Assembly: GCA_902826695.1 (NCBI GenBank)
Contig: CADEFU010000008.1
Location: 105,568-169,567, forward strand
Direction: 5' to 3'
DNA: 64,000 nt
Source of the DNA: an uncultured Alphaproteobacteria bacterium
Lineage (GTDB): Bacteria; Pseudomonadota; Alphaproteobacteria; Micropepsales; Micropepsaceae
The notes under the pieces: model-generated
The model's input: the letters and a program-made list of their open reading frames with translations, nothing else
What the model was told of the DNA's origin: nothing
The model's database searches: none
Made by a program: the position numbers and the translations under genes
Shown here: piece after piece, positions 44,294-53,155 of the stretch
Numbering within the stretch: the stretch's first letter is position 1
Layout: every line of letters starts with the position of its first letter

Positions 44294-44695
44294 ATGCTAA
44301 CTGCAGAGCAACTCAACGCGAATCCACTGCCGTTTGCCAAGCTCATGGGTGTGCGGTTCGTATCCGTTACGAAGGATGAGGTCGTCGCGGAGCTCAAAGT
44401 CCGGGAAGACTTGTGTACGGCACCAATGCCAATCCTGCATGGCGGTGCTGCGATGGCGCTTGCCGATACGGCCGGTGCGGTCGCGACGTTTCTCAATCTG
44501 CCGGAAGGCGCAAAGGGAACGACCACGATCGAGAGCAAAACGAACTTCGTGGCGCCTGCGCAATCGGGAAGTACGGTGCGTGCAACGACAACGCCTGTTC
44601 ATCGCGGCGGCAAAACGCAGGTTTGGCAAACGCGCATTACGCGCGAAGACGGAAAGCTCGTCGCCCTCGTTACGCAAACGCAGATGGTGCTCTAG
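44294..44695 (+). CDS. PaaI-type hotdog thioesterase
   Basis: This 133-residue protein has the hotdog-fold pattern: LMGVRFVSVTKDEVVAELKVREDL, then the conserved MPILHGGAAMALADTAGAVATFLNLPEG helix with HGG and the general-base Asp. KTNFVAPAQSG and GKTQVWQTRI follow. Aryl- or acyl-CoA thioester hydrolysis is likely. It ends one base from the stop of the convergent esterase gene. Confidence 0.9.
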   Translation: MLTAEQLNANPLPFAKLMGVRFVSVTKDEVVAELKVREDLCTAPMPILHGGAAMALADTAGAVATFLNLPEGAKGTTTIESKTNFVAPAQSGSTVRATTTPVHRGGKTQVWQTRITREDGKLVALVTQTQMVL

Positions 44696-44696
44696 A

Positions 44697-45515
44697 CTAG
44701 GCGCCGCCGAGGCGAGCTTCGATGAAGGCCTCGGTGTCTTTCAGCACTGGGGCACGCCAGCGCCATCCCCAGAGGAACGCAGCAAAGATCTCGAAGTGGC
44801 CGATGCTCTTGTAGATCTTGGCGTCGGCTTTGGAGCCGGCTGCGGTCAGCGCGTTGGCGAAGTTGATGGTGGCTTCGCTTTTCACAATGCGATCGCGTTC
44901 GCCGTGGAGGAGTAACATCGGCGGGGCGCCGTTGCGGGCAAGCTTGATCGGCCGGGCGCTTGCCGGGTCGTTGGCCGATGCGGCGAAGATATCTTTAACT
45001 CCGCGCCATTTCAGCGGGTTCAGCGTGTAGGGGCCGGCGAGGCCGACGACGCCTTTGATGTTCGATGGGTGCAGGTCGTGAGCTTGCAGGTACTTTGGAT
45101 CCAGCGCGAGCAGTGCAGAGATGTGCGCGCCAGCTGAGTGGCCCATGACGAACAATCGAGCGGAGTTACCGCCGAGTTCGCCTGCGTGATCGTGCAGCCA
45201 TTTGAAGGCGAGCGCCGCGTCTTCGACGAAGGTGGGAAACGTCGCTTTCGGATAGAGGTGGTAGTCGGGGACGACGACTGCGTAGCCGCGGGCCGCCATC
45301 GCGTGACCGAACAAGCGGTAGTACCAGCGCGCGCCAGAGACCCATCCGCCGCCGTAGAGATAGAGGATCGTTGCCTTCACCTCGCCGCTCTTCGGGCGGT
45401 AGATGTCGAGTTGCTGGCGGGGCAATGGGCCGTAGGGCACGTGCCGGGAGCCTATGCCCGAACGGAAGGCGAGGCCCTGATGGGCGGCGTCAGATGCGAG
45501 AGGAAATGCGACCAT
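44697..45515 (-). CDS. Alpha/beta hydrolase (BD-FAE/carboxylesterase-like)
   Basis: The protein has 272 residues from the ATG at 45515; a GTG at 45548 is possible. The oxyanion motif is YGGGWVSGARWYYRLFG (HGGG with His replaced by Tyr), followed by VVVPDYHLYP, the elbow GHSAGAHISALLA, an acid in LHGERDRIV and His in SIGHFEIF. This matches the BD-FAE/esterase D group. The Tyr in place of the oxyanion His is a substitution found in some members. Confidence 0.87.
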   Translation of the reverse strand: MVAFPLASDAAHQGLAFRSGIGSRHVPYGPLPRQQLDIYRPKSGEVKATILYLYGGGWVSGARWYYRLFGHAMAARGYAVVVPDYHLYPKATFPTFVEDAALAFKWLHDHAGELGGNSARLFVMGHSAGAHISALLALDPKYLQAHDLHPSNIKGVVGLAGPYTLNPLKWRGVKDIFAASANDPASARPIKLARNGAPPMLLLHGERDRIVKSEATINFANALTAAGSKADAKIYKSIGHFEIFAAFLWGWRWRAPVLKDTEAFIEARLGGA

Positions 45516-45578
45516 GAAACAAACGTACCGGGCCTTGTGGTCCGGCACGTTAACAGATCATGCGCCCTTACGCGAAAC

Positions 45579-47219
45579 TCAGTTCAGCGGGGTCGAGAAC
45601 GTCAGCAAAACCGCGTGTCCGCCGCCCCGTTCGCGGCCGGAAACCGGGTCGCGGTCGCTGCCGTTCAGGTCGTAGCGGTATTCGAGTTTCAACTTGGCGT
45701 CGGGTTTGTTCAGCTCTTCCTGGGCAAAGCTGGACACATCGACGCTCAGCTGAATCTGTTTCGTCTTCGCGCGGGCAGCGACGTTGTCATCGATGATCTG
45801 CGACTGTGCGTCGGCGGCGCCGTAGCGCAGTTCGATCCGCGGACCGTTCTCGGGCTCGTAGGCGACCGAAACATGCGGTGCTATTTCGCGCTCGGCGCTG
45901 CGGACACCGGCAATCGTGTTGTCGGTCTCGATCATCGATAGGCCGGCACCGAAGCGCCAATTGCCGCGGCGAACTTTGTGCGAGATGTCCACGAACCGAT
46001 CGCTCGATTCCGACAATGGGATCTTGCTGTCTTCGCCGCCGGGCTGGACGATATCCGTCGAGATGCGGCGGTCCCAGAAGCTGGCCGTGGTTTCACCCAA
46101 CCGTGTGTCCCAGGTCATCGCGGCGTTCGCGGTCTGCACGCGGTCGCGGGGGCCTGGCAAGAGTTCCGATCGAATAACGTCGCCTCGTTCAAAGCCACCG
46201 CTGACGACTGTTGGCAGGAACGGACGAATCGGGTCGATCGCATCGGCTAGCGCATCGGGCAGCACGTCGGCGACGATGACGTCGGCGTTGATGCCGGTGA
46301 ACGCGGTGCGCTTCAGCCATTGGCCGCCGCGCATGAGATTAAACTCCATGCCTTCTTTGCGATAGACGGACAACGCGGACGATGCGAAGCCCAGCGTCAC
46401 GCCTTGGCGTTTCAACTGCTCCCGGTTCGTCAGGTAATCTTGGTAGTCAACCTTCAAGCGGGCTTCGCCGAACTCGAGGCTTGAGGTCATGTTCGACCAG
46501 GTGCTGGGCAGGACGAGGCGGCCGTTCGGCATTTCGCGCAGCGAGCTTGCGAAGCCTTCGGATGTTTCTCCAAAGTCGCCGTCAACGAGCAGCCTCAAGT
46601 TGTCGGTGTCGATCAGGCGCGCTTGGAAGCGGTGCCTGCGCGAGGTGTCGGCCAGGCGGACCGGCCGGTCGTTTTCACGCAGCTGCGGATCGCGGAAGTC
46701 GCGGTTGTCGATGCTGTCGTCGGTTTTGGCGATGTCGGTCGAGAACGAAAAGCGGCCGTTCATCAGCTGCGCGTTGAAGCCGACCGTTTCAGTGATGACA
46801 TTGGCAAAGCCGAGGCCGTCACCGAGGCGCGAGACTTTTGCCGAGACGGAGGGCTCGAGGTCGAGCGTGCCGCTGCGGAGCTTGAAAGAGACCGGTTCTG
46901 GATCCGCGCTGCCGGACGAGAAACTGAGCGGCTTGTCGAAGCCATCAAGTGCGGGCGCGAGGCCTCTCCAATCGGGCTGTTCGGGCGCGAGGAAAAGCTG
47001 AACGCTTTGCGTCGCTGCTCTGTTTGCTTTCTGCGTATTGATCTGTTGTGCGGCAACGGTCGCTTCGATGCCGAGGTTGCTGGCCAGGATCGTCGGGGCC
47101 AGCCAATAGCCTTGTGCCGGTTCGGCACTGGCGGTGCCTGCGGCGCAGAGAGCGGTGCCTGCCAACAGCGTCGTTGTCAGACGCGTTGCTGCGAATTTGA
47201 AGGATGAACGATGTGTCAT
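45579..47219 (-). CDS. Exported beta-rich outer-membrane-type protein, unknown
   Basis: This 546-residue protein has a signal peptide (FAATRLTTTLLAGTALCAAGTASA). It consists largely of alternating hydrophobic/charged strands, e.g. RHRFQARLIDTDNLRLLVDGDFGE, RLKVDYQDYLTN, GLGFANVITETVGFNAQL and the last LEYRYDLNGSDRDPVSG then GGGHAVLLTFSTPLN. This suggests a membrane beta-barrel or a long beta-helix. I do not recognise a family. A 664-bp non-coding region lies upstream of it, divergent to the LuxR solo. Confidence 0.65.
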   Translation of the reverse strand: MTHRSSFKFAATRLTTTLLAGTALCAAGTASAEPAQGYWLAPTILASNLGIEATVAAQQINTQKANRAATQSVQLFLAPEQPDWRGLAPALDGFDKPLSFSSGSADPEPVSFKLRSGTLDLEPSVSAKVSRLGDGLGFANVITETVGFNAQLMNGRFSFSTDIAKTDDSIDNRDFRDPQLRENDRPVRLADTSRRHRFQARLIDTDNLRLLVDGDFGETSEGFASSLREMPNGRLVLPSTWSNMTSSLEFGEARLKVDYQDYLTNREQLKRQGVTLGFASSALSVYRKEGMEFNLMRGGQWLKRTAFTGINADVIVADVLPDALADAIDPIRPFLPTVVSGGFERGDVIRSELLPGPRDRVQTANAAMTWDTRLGETTASFWDRRISTDIVQPGGEDSKIPLSESSDRFVDISHKVRRGNWRFGAGLSMIETDNTIAGVRSAEREIAPHVSVAYEPENGPRIELRYGAADAQSQIIDDNVAARAKTKQIQLSVDVSSFAQEELNKPDAKLKLEYRYDLNGSDRDPVSGRERGGGHAVLLTFSTPLN

Positions 47220-47883
47220 GGCGATCCATGCTCCGCAAGAACCGCGCCAAAGCGAGTGGTTACCGCGCTCGGGCGCTCAAGAAGAAACCACGTCACGGTT
47301 TGAAAACCGCGCCGTCAGGCCTTCCCGTCTTTTCGAAACACCGCCGCCCAAATAACCCAACGCTCGCCGACGTTCATCGAACGCCCTAGCCCCTTACGCA
47401 TACTGTCGCCCTCCCTAGGCGATACCCGCGCAAGTCACCTCGATCTCATCGTCGTTGCGAATCACGCGGCTACTCCACCTGTGAGCGTAAGTCCACTTTC
47501 CGTTTTTCAACAGAGGGGGATGAAAATAATTTCAGCATGCGGAGCATTTTACATCGGTCATGCTTTACGACGTGTACGGAGCGTTGGTCGCGAAGTGTTA
47601 CTCATCGTGTCACGGTGTGAGTTGCGATGATGGTTACGCAGCGCTCGCATTAACGCACGGAAGAAGCGGTGACGCGTAGGTCCTGAACGCATAACGTGTT
47701 TTTGCGATGCAGCGTGCGTTGCCCATCACGTGTTGGAATCGCACGCGTAGGCGGTCGCGATCGTTAAAGGCCTACATGTGCTCCCGGCGTGGTATGCGTT
47801 TTGCTGACCGCACTGGCGGCATTGGCAGAAGACCTGCGGCCTGCGCGGCTGTCATAAGTGTCGACGTTAACTGGGCTGGGAAC
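47220..47883. other. 664-bp divergent intergenic region
   Basis: No credible coding frame was found; an ATG at 47707 opens in frame with the LuxR gene but adds an Arg-rich, unlikely N-terminus. The middle part (about 47460-47660) is less GC-rich than the surroundings and contains TTTTTCAAC, GAAAATAATTTC and CATTTTACATC stretches, good candidates for promoters. An imperfect dyad lies at 47600-47622. Such a long gap is unusual in this compact window. Confidence 0.55.
47600..47622. promoter_or_regulatory. Imperfect dyad upstream of the LuxR solo
   Basis: ACTCA at 47600-47604 mirrors TGAGT at 47618-47622, and inside it CGTG (47606-47609) mirrors CACG (47611-47614), off centre by one base. The layout resembles a regulator-binding site or a small hairpin. 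Nothing ties it to a particular protein. Confidence 0.25.
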
Positions 47884-48639
47884 ATGGTGTTGGTAGATGC
47901 GGGCGTTGGAAGTGCGGTTCGTGACGTGGACCACTACGCAGACCTGGCCGAGGCTTTAGCTCGGGTTCGCGGTGCCGGCGGGCCGTCAACCATCTGGGCC
48001 GGTGTTAAGGAGTTCGCCGGCAAGCTTGGCTATTCCCACCTGTTGGCGCTCGACCTGACCCGGCTGACGGGAGGGGCGGCCGGCGCAGCCTTCTATTCGG
48101 ACGCCCATCCGGTGCTTGCCGATGCCGACCGCGAGCTTGTGATCGATCAGCATCCTATTGTGCGGCGCGTATTGGATTGTGCGTCCCCCTTCTTGGTATC
48201 GGAGTTGCGTGACGACCCCAACCATCGCGGGGCGCGCTGGGTGGACCTGTTGGCCGAGCCCGTGCGGCAAGGCGACGGCCTTGTCGTTCCGGTTCATCGC
48301 GAGGGTCAAGCTATCGCCGGTGCGAATTTCGGAGGGCATACGCCCAATACTTCGTCATTGGCGCGCGCGTTCCTTCAGGTGCTGACGCATGCCGCTGTGG
48401 ACCGGGCCGTATCGTTGCGGGATGGGCCCAAGCCGGCGGTGGGTGGACTGTCGGCGCGCGAGGCGCAATGCCTGCGTCAGGTGGCGATCGGCCGCCCGGA
48501 CGCGGAGATCGGACAGTTGCTCGGCATCAGCCCGCGGACGGTCAGGTTCCATGTCGACAGCGCCAAGACGAAGCTTGGCGTGGCCACGCGCATCCAAGCG
48601 GTCGCCAAGGCGCTGCGCGAGCGCATCATCGCCGTTTAG
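47884..48639 (+). CDS. LuxR-family regulator (solo) with divergent autoinducer-binding-like domain
   Basis: The protein has 251 residues from the ATG at 47884. Residues 1-165 resemble the autoinducer-binding domain (LGYSHLLALDLTRL, then ELVIDQHPIVRRVLDCASPFLVSEL). The usual DPV after the Tyr/Trp cluster reads DQHPIV, and the signature Trp is not evident, so acyl-homoserine-lactone binding is doubtful. The C-terminal HTH is standard: LSAREAQCLRQVAIGRPDAEIGQLLGISPRTVRFHVDSAKTKLG. No luxI-type gene is in the window. It shares TTAG with the stop of the convergent XRE/S24 gene. Confidence 0.82.
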   Translation: MVLVDAGVGSAVRDVDHYADLAEALARVRGAGGPSTIWAGVKEFAGKLGYSHLLALDLTRLTGGAAGAAFYSDAHPVLADADRELVIDQHPIVRRVLDCASPFLVSELRDDPNHRGARWVDLLAEPVRQGDGLVVPVHREGQAIAGANFGGHTPNTSSLARAFLQVLTHAAVDRAVSLRDGPKPAVGGLSAREAQCLRQVAIGRPDAEIGQLLGISPRTVRFHVDSAKTKLGVATRIQAVAKALRERIIAV

Positions 48640-49322
48640 CCTAAGACACGCCCTATCCATATGACGCGGCCGAGCGCATCGAGTGCGTCGGGGTCGAGAT
48701 CGGTGTAGGGCTGATAGCTTGCGTTGTCGGCCGTGATGGTCGCGCGCTTCGTTGCCGGGTGCATGGTGACGCGCCGGATCAGCAACGTGTCGTCCAGCCT
48801 CAGTACATAGATGCCCTCGCGCCGTAGGTTCAGCTGTGCGGTGTCTATGAGGGCGCGGTCGCCGTGTGCGAGCGTGGGCACCATCGCGTCCCCTGAAACC
48901 ACGACGGTAGCAAGTTGGGAGAACGGACTTGGGCTGAGTTGGCGCAGCCAGGCGCTTGCGAAGAGCTCGAAGCCGATCGCGTTCGCTGTGTCGGCCAAAG
49001 CGGTTGGGCCGCTGACAGTGCGCAGGTCGAAGAGCGGGATGCGTTCGTAGTCGGCGAGTTCGGGGAGCGCTTCTTGCGGGTCGCTGCGCGACTGACGTTT
49101 GGCCTTGGCGGGTTCGCGCATGCGGCCGTCGCCGGTCTCAAGCCAGAGCGGATCTTGGCCGAGCGCACGGGCGAATTTCGCGGTGTGCTTTGTGCCCTTG
49201 GCGCGGCCGGACTCAAGTTCCATCACGGCTTGCTGCGAAATGCCCACGGCTTTGGCGAGCGCCACCTGGGTCATGGCGAGCGCGTCGCGTGCCTTCTTTA
49301 TGCGTGTGCCTACGCCGGACAT
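48636..49322 (-). CDS. XRE HTH/S24 LexA-like repressor, catalytic dyad lost
   Basis: This 228-residue protein has an N-terminal XRE helix-turn-helix (IKKARDALAMTQVALAKAVGISQQAVMELESGR). The C-terminal S24 domain has VVVSGDAMVPTLAHGDRALID and EGIYVLRLDDTLLIRRV. In active S24 members the nucleophile Ser is in GDSM and the Lys in LLVKR; here these are Ala146 and Arg183. Self-cleavage, and so SOS-type inactivation, is therefore unlikely. No phage genes are nearby. The target operon is unknown. Confidence 0.85.
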   Translation of the reverse strand: MSGVGTRIKKARDALAMTQVALAKAVGISQQAVMELESGRAKGTKHTAKFARALGQDPLWLETGDGRMREPAKAKRQSRSDPQEALPELADYERIPLFDLRTVSGPTALADTANAIGFELFASAWLRQLSPSPFSQLATVVVSGDAMVPTLAHGDRALIDTAQLNLRREGIYVLRLDDTLLIRRVTMHPATKRATITADNASYQPYTDLDPDALDALGRVIWIGRVLG

Positions 49323-49522
49323 GGAGACCCTCTCCCTCGCCGAGTCTGAGGCTTTAGTTTAGCGCGTTTGGCGGCCAAGCGTCGCGCGTGCCCGATTTCC
49401 GTCCTTTTTCGGTCGCCATGGCCCGTCAAGGTGAACAGGGATCGAGCGGAAAGGTGGCGCTTGTGTCTTGCGTAGGGGCGACGAATGAGGCTCTTTGAGG
49501 GTCGCATCAATGGTGGGGCTTG

Positions 49523-50380
49523 ATGCCTTCGACGTGCAGCACTGACGGCGCATTCGAATGCGCCATGGCAAGCTTTCCGTGGATCGTCGGAACGCTGGTC
49601 TTTGTGCTGCTTTTGCTGCTTGGCGCACGCGTGTGGTTGCTGACGCGCAACCGTTGGAAATGGCAGTGGCCGCAGTGGCGTCAGGCGCCTCAGCCGGCGC
49701 CTGTGCCAAAACCGGCGCCGAAAGTGGTACCTGTCGGCAGCCCCCTGCAGCCTTCGCCGCATAAACCCGCCGCACCTAAGGAACCGAAGAAGCCGCCGCA
49801 GCCGGCGAAGCCTTCTCCCTTGCAGCTGACATTCAAGGACCGCCCGGAGTTAAAAGCCGCGGATTTTTCGCATGCCGGCACGCTCCACGACTTCGGCGAC
49901 ATGCTGACCAACATCATCTTGTCGCAAGATGGCTGGAAGAAGCTGCCATCGAAGTTCGTGGACGGACGAGGTATCGGCGGTCTGTTCGCGCGCGAGGTTC
50001 AAGGCGGGGGCGGATTTGAGATGTTGGCGGTCGAGACGCGTACGAACAATACGCCGTTCGATGTGGCGTCGTTGTCGGACGACAAGCTCGCGCGCGATAT
50101 CGGCGACCTCTACGACGCAGGTGCGATCGGCAAGGCGATGGCGGACGAGTTGGTGCGCGGACTGACGAACGGTGCGCCTTTTTTCCGCAAGGAGTTTTGG
50201 CGGCACGATCTAGGCAGCGGCGTCACGACGATTTCGCAGGTTGCGCAGGCGGGCGACCAGCGGGCTGCGCTTTCGCGGTCGCACGCGCGGCTTATCGCGT
50301 CGGCCTACATGTCGCTGACGCAGATGGATCGCGAGGCGATCTATATCGGCCGCAAAGGCGTCGATCAGGACGACGCCTGA
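49523..50380 (+). CDS. Membrane-anchored protein with Pro/Lys-rich linker, unknown
   Basis: The protein is about 285 residues; the ATG at 49523 follows GGTGGGGC, and another ATG at 49565 would start just before the membrane anchor (FPWIVGTLVFVLLLLLGARVWLL). A Pro/Lys/Ala linker (PAPVPKPAPKVVPV...) of about 50 residues leads to a folded domain that includes GTLHDFGDMLTNIILSQDGWKKLPSKFVDG and DLYDAGAIGKAMADELVRGLTNG. No known family is recognised. Its last bases overlap the convergent TauD gene by 16. Confidence 0.65.
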   Translation: MPSTCSTDGAFECAMASFPWIVGTLVFVLLLLLGARVWLLTRNRWKWQWPQWRQAPQPAPVPKPAPKVVPVGSPLQPSPHKPAAPKEPKKPPQPAKPSPLQLTFKDRPELKAADFSHAGTLHDFGDMLTNIILSQDGWKKLPSKFVDGRGIGGLFAREVQGGGGFEMLAVETRTNNTPFDVASLSDDKLARDIGDLYDAGAIGKAMADELVRGLTNGAPFFRKEFWRHDLGSGVTTISQVAQAGDQRAALSRSHARLIASAYMSLTQMDREAIYIGRKGVDQDDA

Positions 50381-51210
50381 GGCCTGCCGCCTGCAACGCT
50401 AGTGCGGAACATTTCGCGGCGTTGGCCGTGGTAGTCGTTCAGCGCGTTGTGCTGGGTGGTGCGGTTGTCCCAAATCGTAAGCGTGCCTTTGGCCCACCGG
50501 ACGCGGCAGGTGAGATTCTCATTCGTTTGGTGGCGGTAGATGTGTTGGAGCAAAGCTTGGCTCTCGGGCACGCTCCAGCCATCGAAGCGCGTCGTGTAGA
50601 CGGGATTGAGGTAGAGCGCTTCGCGTTTCGATTCCGGGTGGCGAATGACAGCGGGGTGCGAGATTTCTTGGAACGCCTCTTGCGACGGTGCGATCTCGGT
50701 GGACATTTTGTGCTTCACACGGTCGAGGAAGCCGCCGGTGCCGTAGGCAGCGCCTGCCGAGTGCACGGCGCGCAGGCCGCGCAGCGTTTGCTTCAGGCCG
50801 TCGGAAAGAGTCTCGAACGCGAGGTATTGGTTCTGGAACACCGTGTCGCCACCGAAGTCGGGGACTTCATGCGCGTAGAGCAGGGTGAAGCTCGGCGGTT
50901 CGCTCAGGTAGGAAAGATCGGAGTGCCAGGCGTTGGCAAAGTTGAGCTTGTCTTCGCGCTCCTTCAGAACGCGAATGACATAGGGGCGCTCGGCGAGCGG
51001 CTTGACGAACGGTGTCACCGCGCGGCCGCCGAGTTGGTCGGTCAGGCGCTCAAGGTCGTCGAGAGACATCGCCTGACCGGGGATTGCCACGACGAGGTGG
51101 TCGATCAACGCTTGGCGCAGGTCGGCGATTTCGGCCGGCGATTGTTCGCGAGCCAGGTTCAGGCCGTGCAGTTCGGCGCCGAGAGCGCCGGCGAGACGGG
51201 CGATCTTCAC
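50365..51210 (-). CDS. TauD/TfdA family Fe(II)/2-oxoglutarate dioxygenase
   Basis: This 281-residue protein has the facial triad HxD in NAWHSDLSYL, the distal His in TTQHNALNDY and the 2-oxoglutarate-binding Arg in RREMFRTSVAG. FTLLYAHEVPDFGGDTVFQN is the conserved core strand region. Substrates in the family include taurine, alkyl sulfates and phenoxyacetates; none can be named. Its start overlaps the stop of the sugar dehydrogenase gene (ATGA), so the two are coupled. Confidence 0.93.
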   Translation of the reverse strand: MKIARLAGALGAELHGLNLAREQSPAEIADLRQALIDHLVVAIPGQAMSLDDLERLTDQLGGRAVTPFVKPLAERPYVIRVLKEREDKLNFANAWHSDLSYLSEPPSFTLLYAHEVPDFGGDTVFQNQYLAFETLSDGLKQTLRGLRAVHSAGAAYGTGGFLDRVKHKMSTEIAPSQEAFQEISHPAVIRHPESKREALYLNPVYTTRFDGWSVPESQALLQHIYRHQTNENLTCRVRWAKGTLTIWDNRTTQHNALNDYHGQRREMFRTSVAGGRPQASS

Positions 51211-52385
51211 GGTGCGGGTTCGATTTTGAGCACGCGGCCGGTCTTTTCGCCGGCGGCGGGGTAGTCGGTCGTCACGTAGATGTAGCCGTCGGGGCTGACG
51301 CGGACATCACGGAGACGCTCGTTGAGGTCGGTGAGCAGGCGCTGTTCGCCGGTAGCGTTGCCGCGATCGTCGAGGTCGACGCGGCGCAGGTGTTTGAGCG
51401 CCAGCGCGCCGACGAAGGCGTCGCCGTCCCACGCGGGAAACTTGTCGCCGCGGTAGATTGCGAGACCGGACGGCGCGATCGATGGCGTCCACTGAACAAC
51501 GGGTTGCTCCATGCCTTCGCGCTCCTTGTAGGGGGATACATAGGCGCCGGAGTAGTCCATACCGTAGGTGATGACGGGCCAGCCGTAGTTGCGGCCGCGT
51601 TCGATGATGTTCAGTTCGTCGCCACCCTGCGGGCCGTGTTCGGTTTCGTACAGGCGGCCGCTGATGGCATCGAAGGCGAGGCCTTGTTGGTTGCGGTGGC
51701 CGTTTGAGATGATTTCCGGACGTGCGCTCTTGCCGCTGAAATGTGGCCCGTTGTCGGGAACGCTGCCGTCGTCTTTGAGGACGACGATCTTGCCGAGGTG
51801 GCTTGCGTTGTCTTGTGCCTTCTCACGGTACTCGAAGCCGTCACCGATCGTCAGCGCGAACTCGTTGTCGGAGATGAAGGCGAGCCGTCCGCCGTAGTGG
51901 TTGTTCGTGTCCTTAAGGGGCGTGGCTTCGAAGATCACCTTTACGTCTTGAAGTGCGGTGCCGTCGAAGCGCGCGCGGGCGACGCGCGTTGCGTTCGCTG
52001 CTTTGGTGCCGTGGGCGTAGGTGAGATAAACGAAGTTGTTCTCGGCGAACTTCGGATGCAGGACGACATCAAAGAATCCGGCTTGGCTCCCGAGGTGGAC
52101 CGGGGGCACACCCGCTATCGGTTGCGGTTGAAGTTGGCCGTTGCGGATGAGGCGCAGACGGCCTTCGCGTTCCGTCACCAAAAGCGCACCGTCGGGGAGG
52201 AACGCGATGGAGTAGGGGTGGTCGAGGCCCTTCGCGATCTCGGTAATGTTGTACCCGGTCTTCAGTTCCGGGGCTTGCGCGGGCGCCGGCGGGGGCGGGC
52301 GAACCGGTTCGGGCGCTACGTCGGCCTTAGCGTTCTGCGCTGCAGCGCTCATGGCCAGGAACAGGAGTGCAAAACCGGCGCGCAT
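51207..52385 (-). CDS. Soluble PQQ-dependent sugar dehydrogenase (Gdh/YliI type)
   Basis: This 392-residue protein has a signal peptide (MRAGFALLFLAMSAAAQNAKA). The family pattern is clear: GLDHPYSIAFLPDGALLVTEREGRLRLI, GSQAGFFDVVLHPKFAENNFVYLTYA, NNHYGGRLAF, HRNQQGLAFDAISGRLYETEHGPQGGDELNII and NYGWPVITYG, which hold the PQQ and calcium contacts. It should oxidise aldoses in the periplasm using PQQ; no PQQ synthesis genes are in the window. It is the first gene of the pair with the TauD dioxygenase. Confidence 0.92.
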   Translation of the reverse strand: MRAGFALLFLAMSAAAQNAKADVAPEPVRPPPPAPAQAPELKTGYNITEIAKGLDHPYSIAFLPDGALLVTEREGRLRLIRNGQLQPQPIAGVPPVHLGSQAGFFDVVLHPKFAENNFVYLTYAHGTKAANATRVARARFDGTALQDVKVIFEATPLKDTNNHYGGRLAFISDNEFALTIGDGFEYREKAQDNASHLGKIVVLKDDGSVPDNGPHFSGKSARPEIISNGHRNQQGLAFDAISGRLYETEHGPQGGDELNIIERGRNYGWPVITYGMDYSGAYVSPYKEREGMEQPVVQWTPSIAPSGLAIYRGDKFPAWDGDAFVGALALKHLRRVDLDDRGNATGEQRLLTDLNERLRDVRVSPDGYIYVTTDYPAAGEKTGRVLKIEPAP

Positions 52386-52470
52386 TCATTTCTCCGCAAT
52401 CGACGCTATCGTTGATAGAGACATCTGACCCTATTTCGGGGCATAAGCAAAGGGTGGATAGGAGAGGCTG

Positions 52471-52923
52471 ATGGTCCGCTTGCTCGTGGCGTTTGTGGTG
52501 GCTCTGGTCGTGATGGTCGTGCTCGGCACGGCGGCGCATTCGCTGATGGTGCAGGCGGCGTGGGCCGATGCGGCCGCACGGGCTGGCGGCGCTGCGGTCG
52601 CGCTTCCCCTCGGCGATCGGGTTAGTTGGTTTGTGCACGACCTCTTCGGCATGGCGCCGTTGTTCGGGGCATTGTCGGGCGTTGCATTGCTTGTCGCGTT
52701 TCTTGTGGGGACGCTCATGGCGCGGTTCACCGGGCTACGGTTTGTCGTTCTTGCGGTTGCGGGCGCGGTTGCAATCTTCGTTCTCTTTACTGTGATGAAG
52801 ATGACGCTTGGCACGGTTGGCGTGTTCGGTGCGCGCGGAACACTCGGGCTTGGTTTGCAGATGGCCGCGGGGTTGATCTCCGGGCTTGTGTTCGCGATGT
52901 TGTCGCGGCCACGGGAGGCGTGA
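52471..52923 (+). CDS. Small membrane protein, unknown
   Basis: This 150-residue protein has four likely membrane segments (LLVAFVVALVVMVVLGTAAHSL; FGALSGVALLVAFLVGTLMA; FVVLAVAGAVAIFVLFTVM; LGLQMAAGLISGLVFAML). The loop between segments 1 and 2 carries DRVSWFVHDLFG. No family is assigned. It is followed after ten bases by another small membrane protein. Confidence 0.7.
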   Translation: MVRLLVAFVVALVVMVVLGTAAHSLMVQAAWADAAARAGGAAVALPLGDRVSWFVHDLFGMAPLFGALSGVALLVAFLVGTLMARFTGLRFVVLAVAGAVAIFVLFTVMKMTLGTVGVFGARGTLGLGLQMAAGLISGLVFAMLSRPREA

Positions 52924-52933
52924 TTCTGAACCG

Positions 52934-53155
52934 ATGACGCGGGACAAGAACTCACCGTACGCGAAGTTCATGCAGACGCTCAAGATCGGGACGGTGTTTG
53001 TCATCGTCTCGCTGTTGGGCTTTGGGCTCGCGCGCTATCTTGAAGAAGGTAAGCGGTTCGACTTCGGGTCTTGGGTGATTATCGCTGTTCTGGCGATCGC
53101 AGTGCTGCTCACGGCAACCGTGCGGGCGCTGCTGACGGCGGCGAAGAAGAGATAG
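52934..53155 (+). CDS. Small two-helix membrane protein
   Basis: This 73-residue protein has two hydrophobic helices (IGTVFVIVSLLGFGLA and WVIIAVLAIAVLLTATVRALL) between charged ends (TRDKNSPYAKF and AAKKR). It lies 10 bp after the preceding membrane protein, and its 3' end overlaps the only canonical start of the MFS gene. The family is unknown. Confidence 0.65.
   Translation: MTRDKNSPYAKFMQTLKIGTVFVIVSLLGFGLARYLEEGKRFDFGSWVIIAVLAIAVLLTATVRALLTAAKKR

Noticed and set aside
47884..48639. Calling the LuxR solo an acyl-homoserine-lactone receptor
   Set aside because: The signature Trp and DPV residues of the pocket are not evident, and no synthase gene is present.
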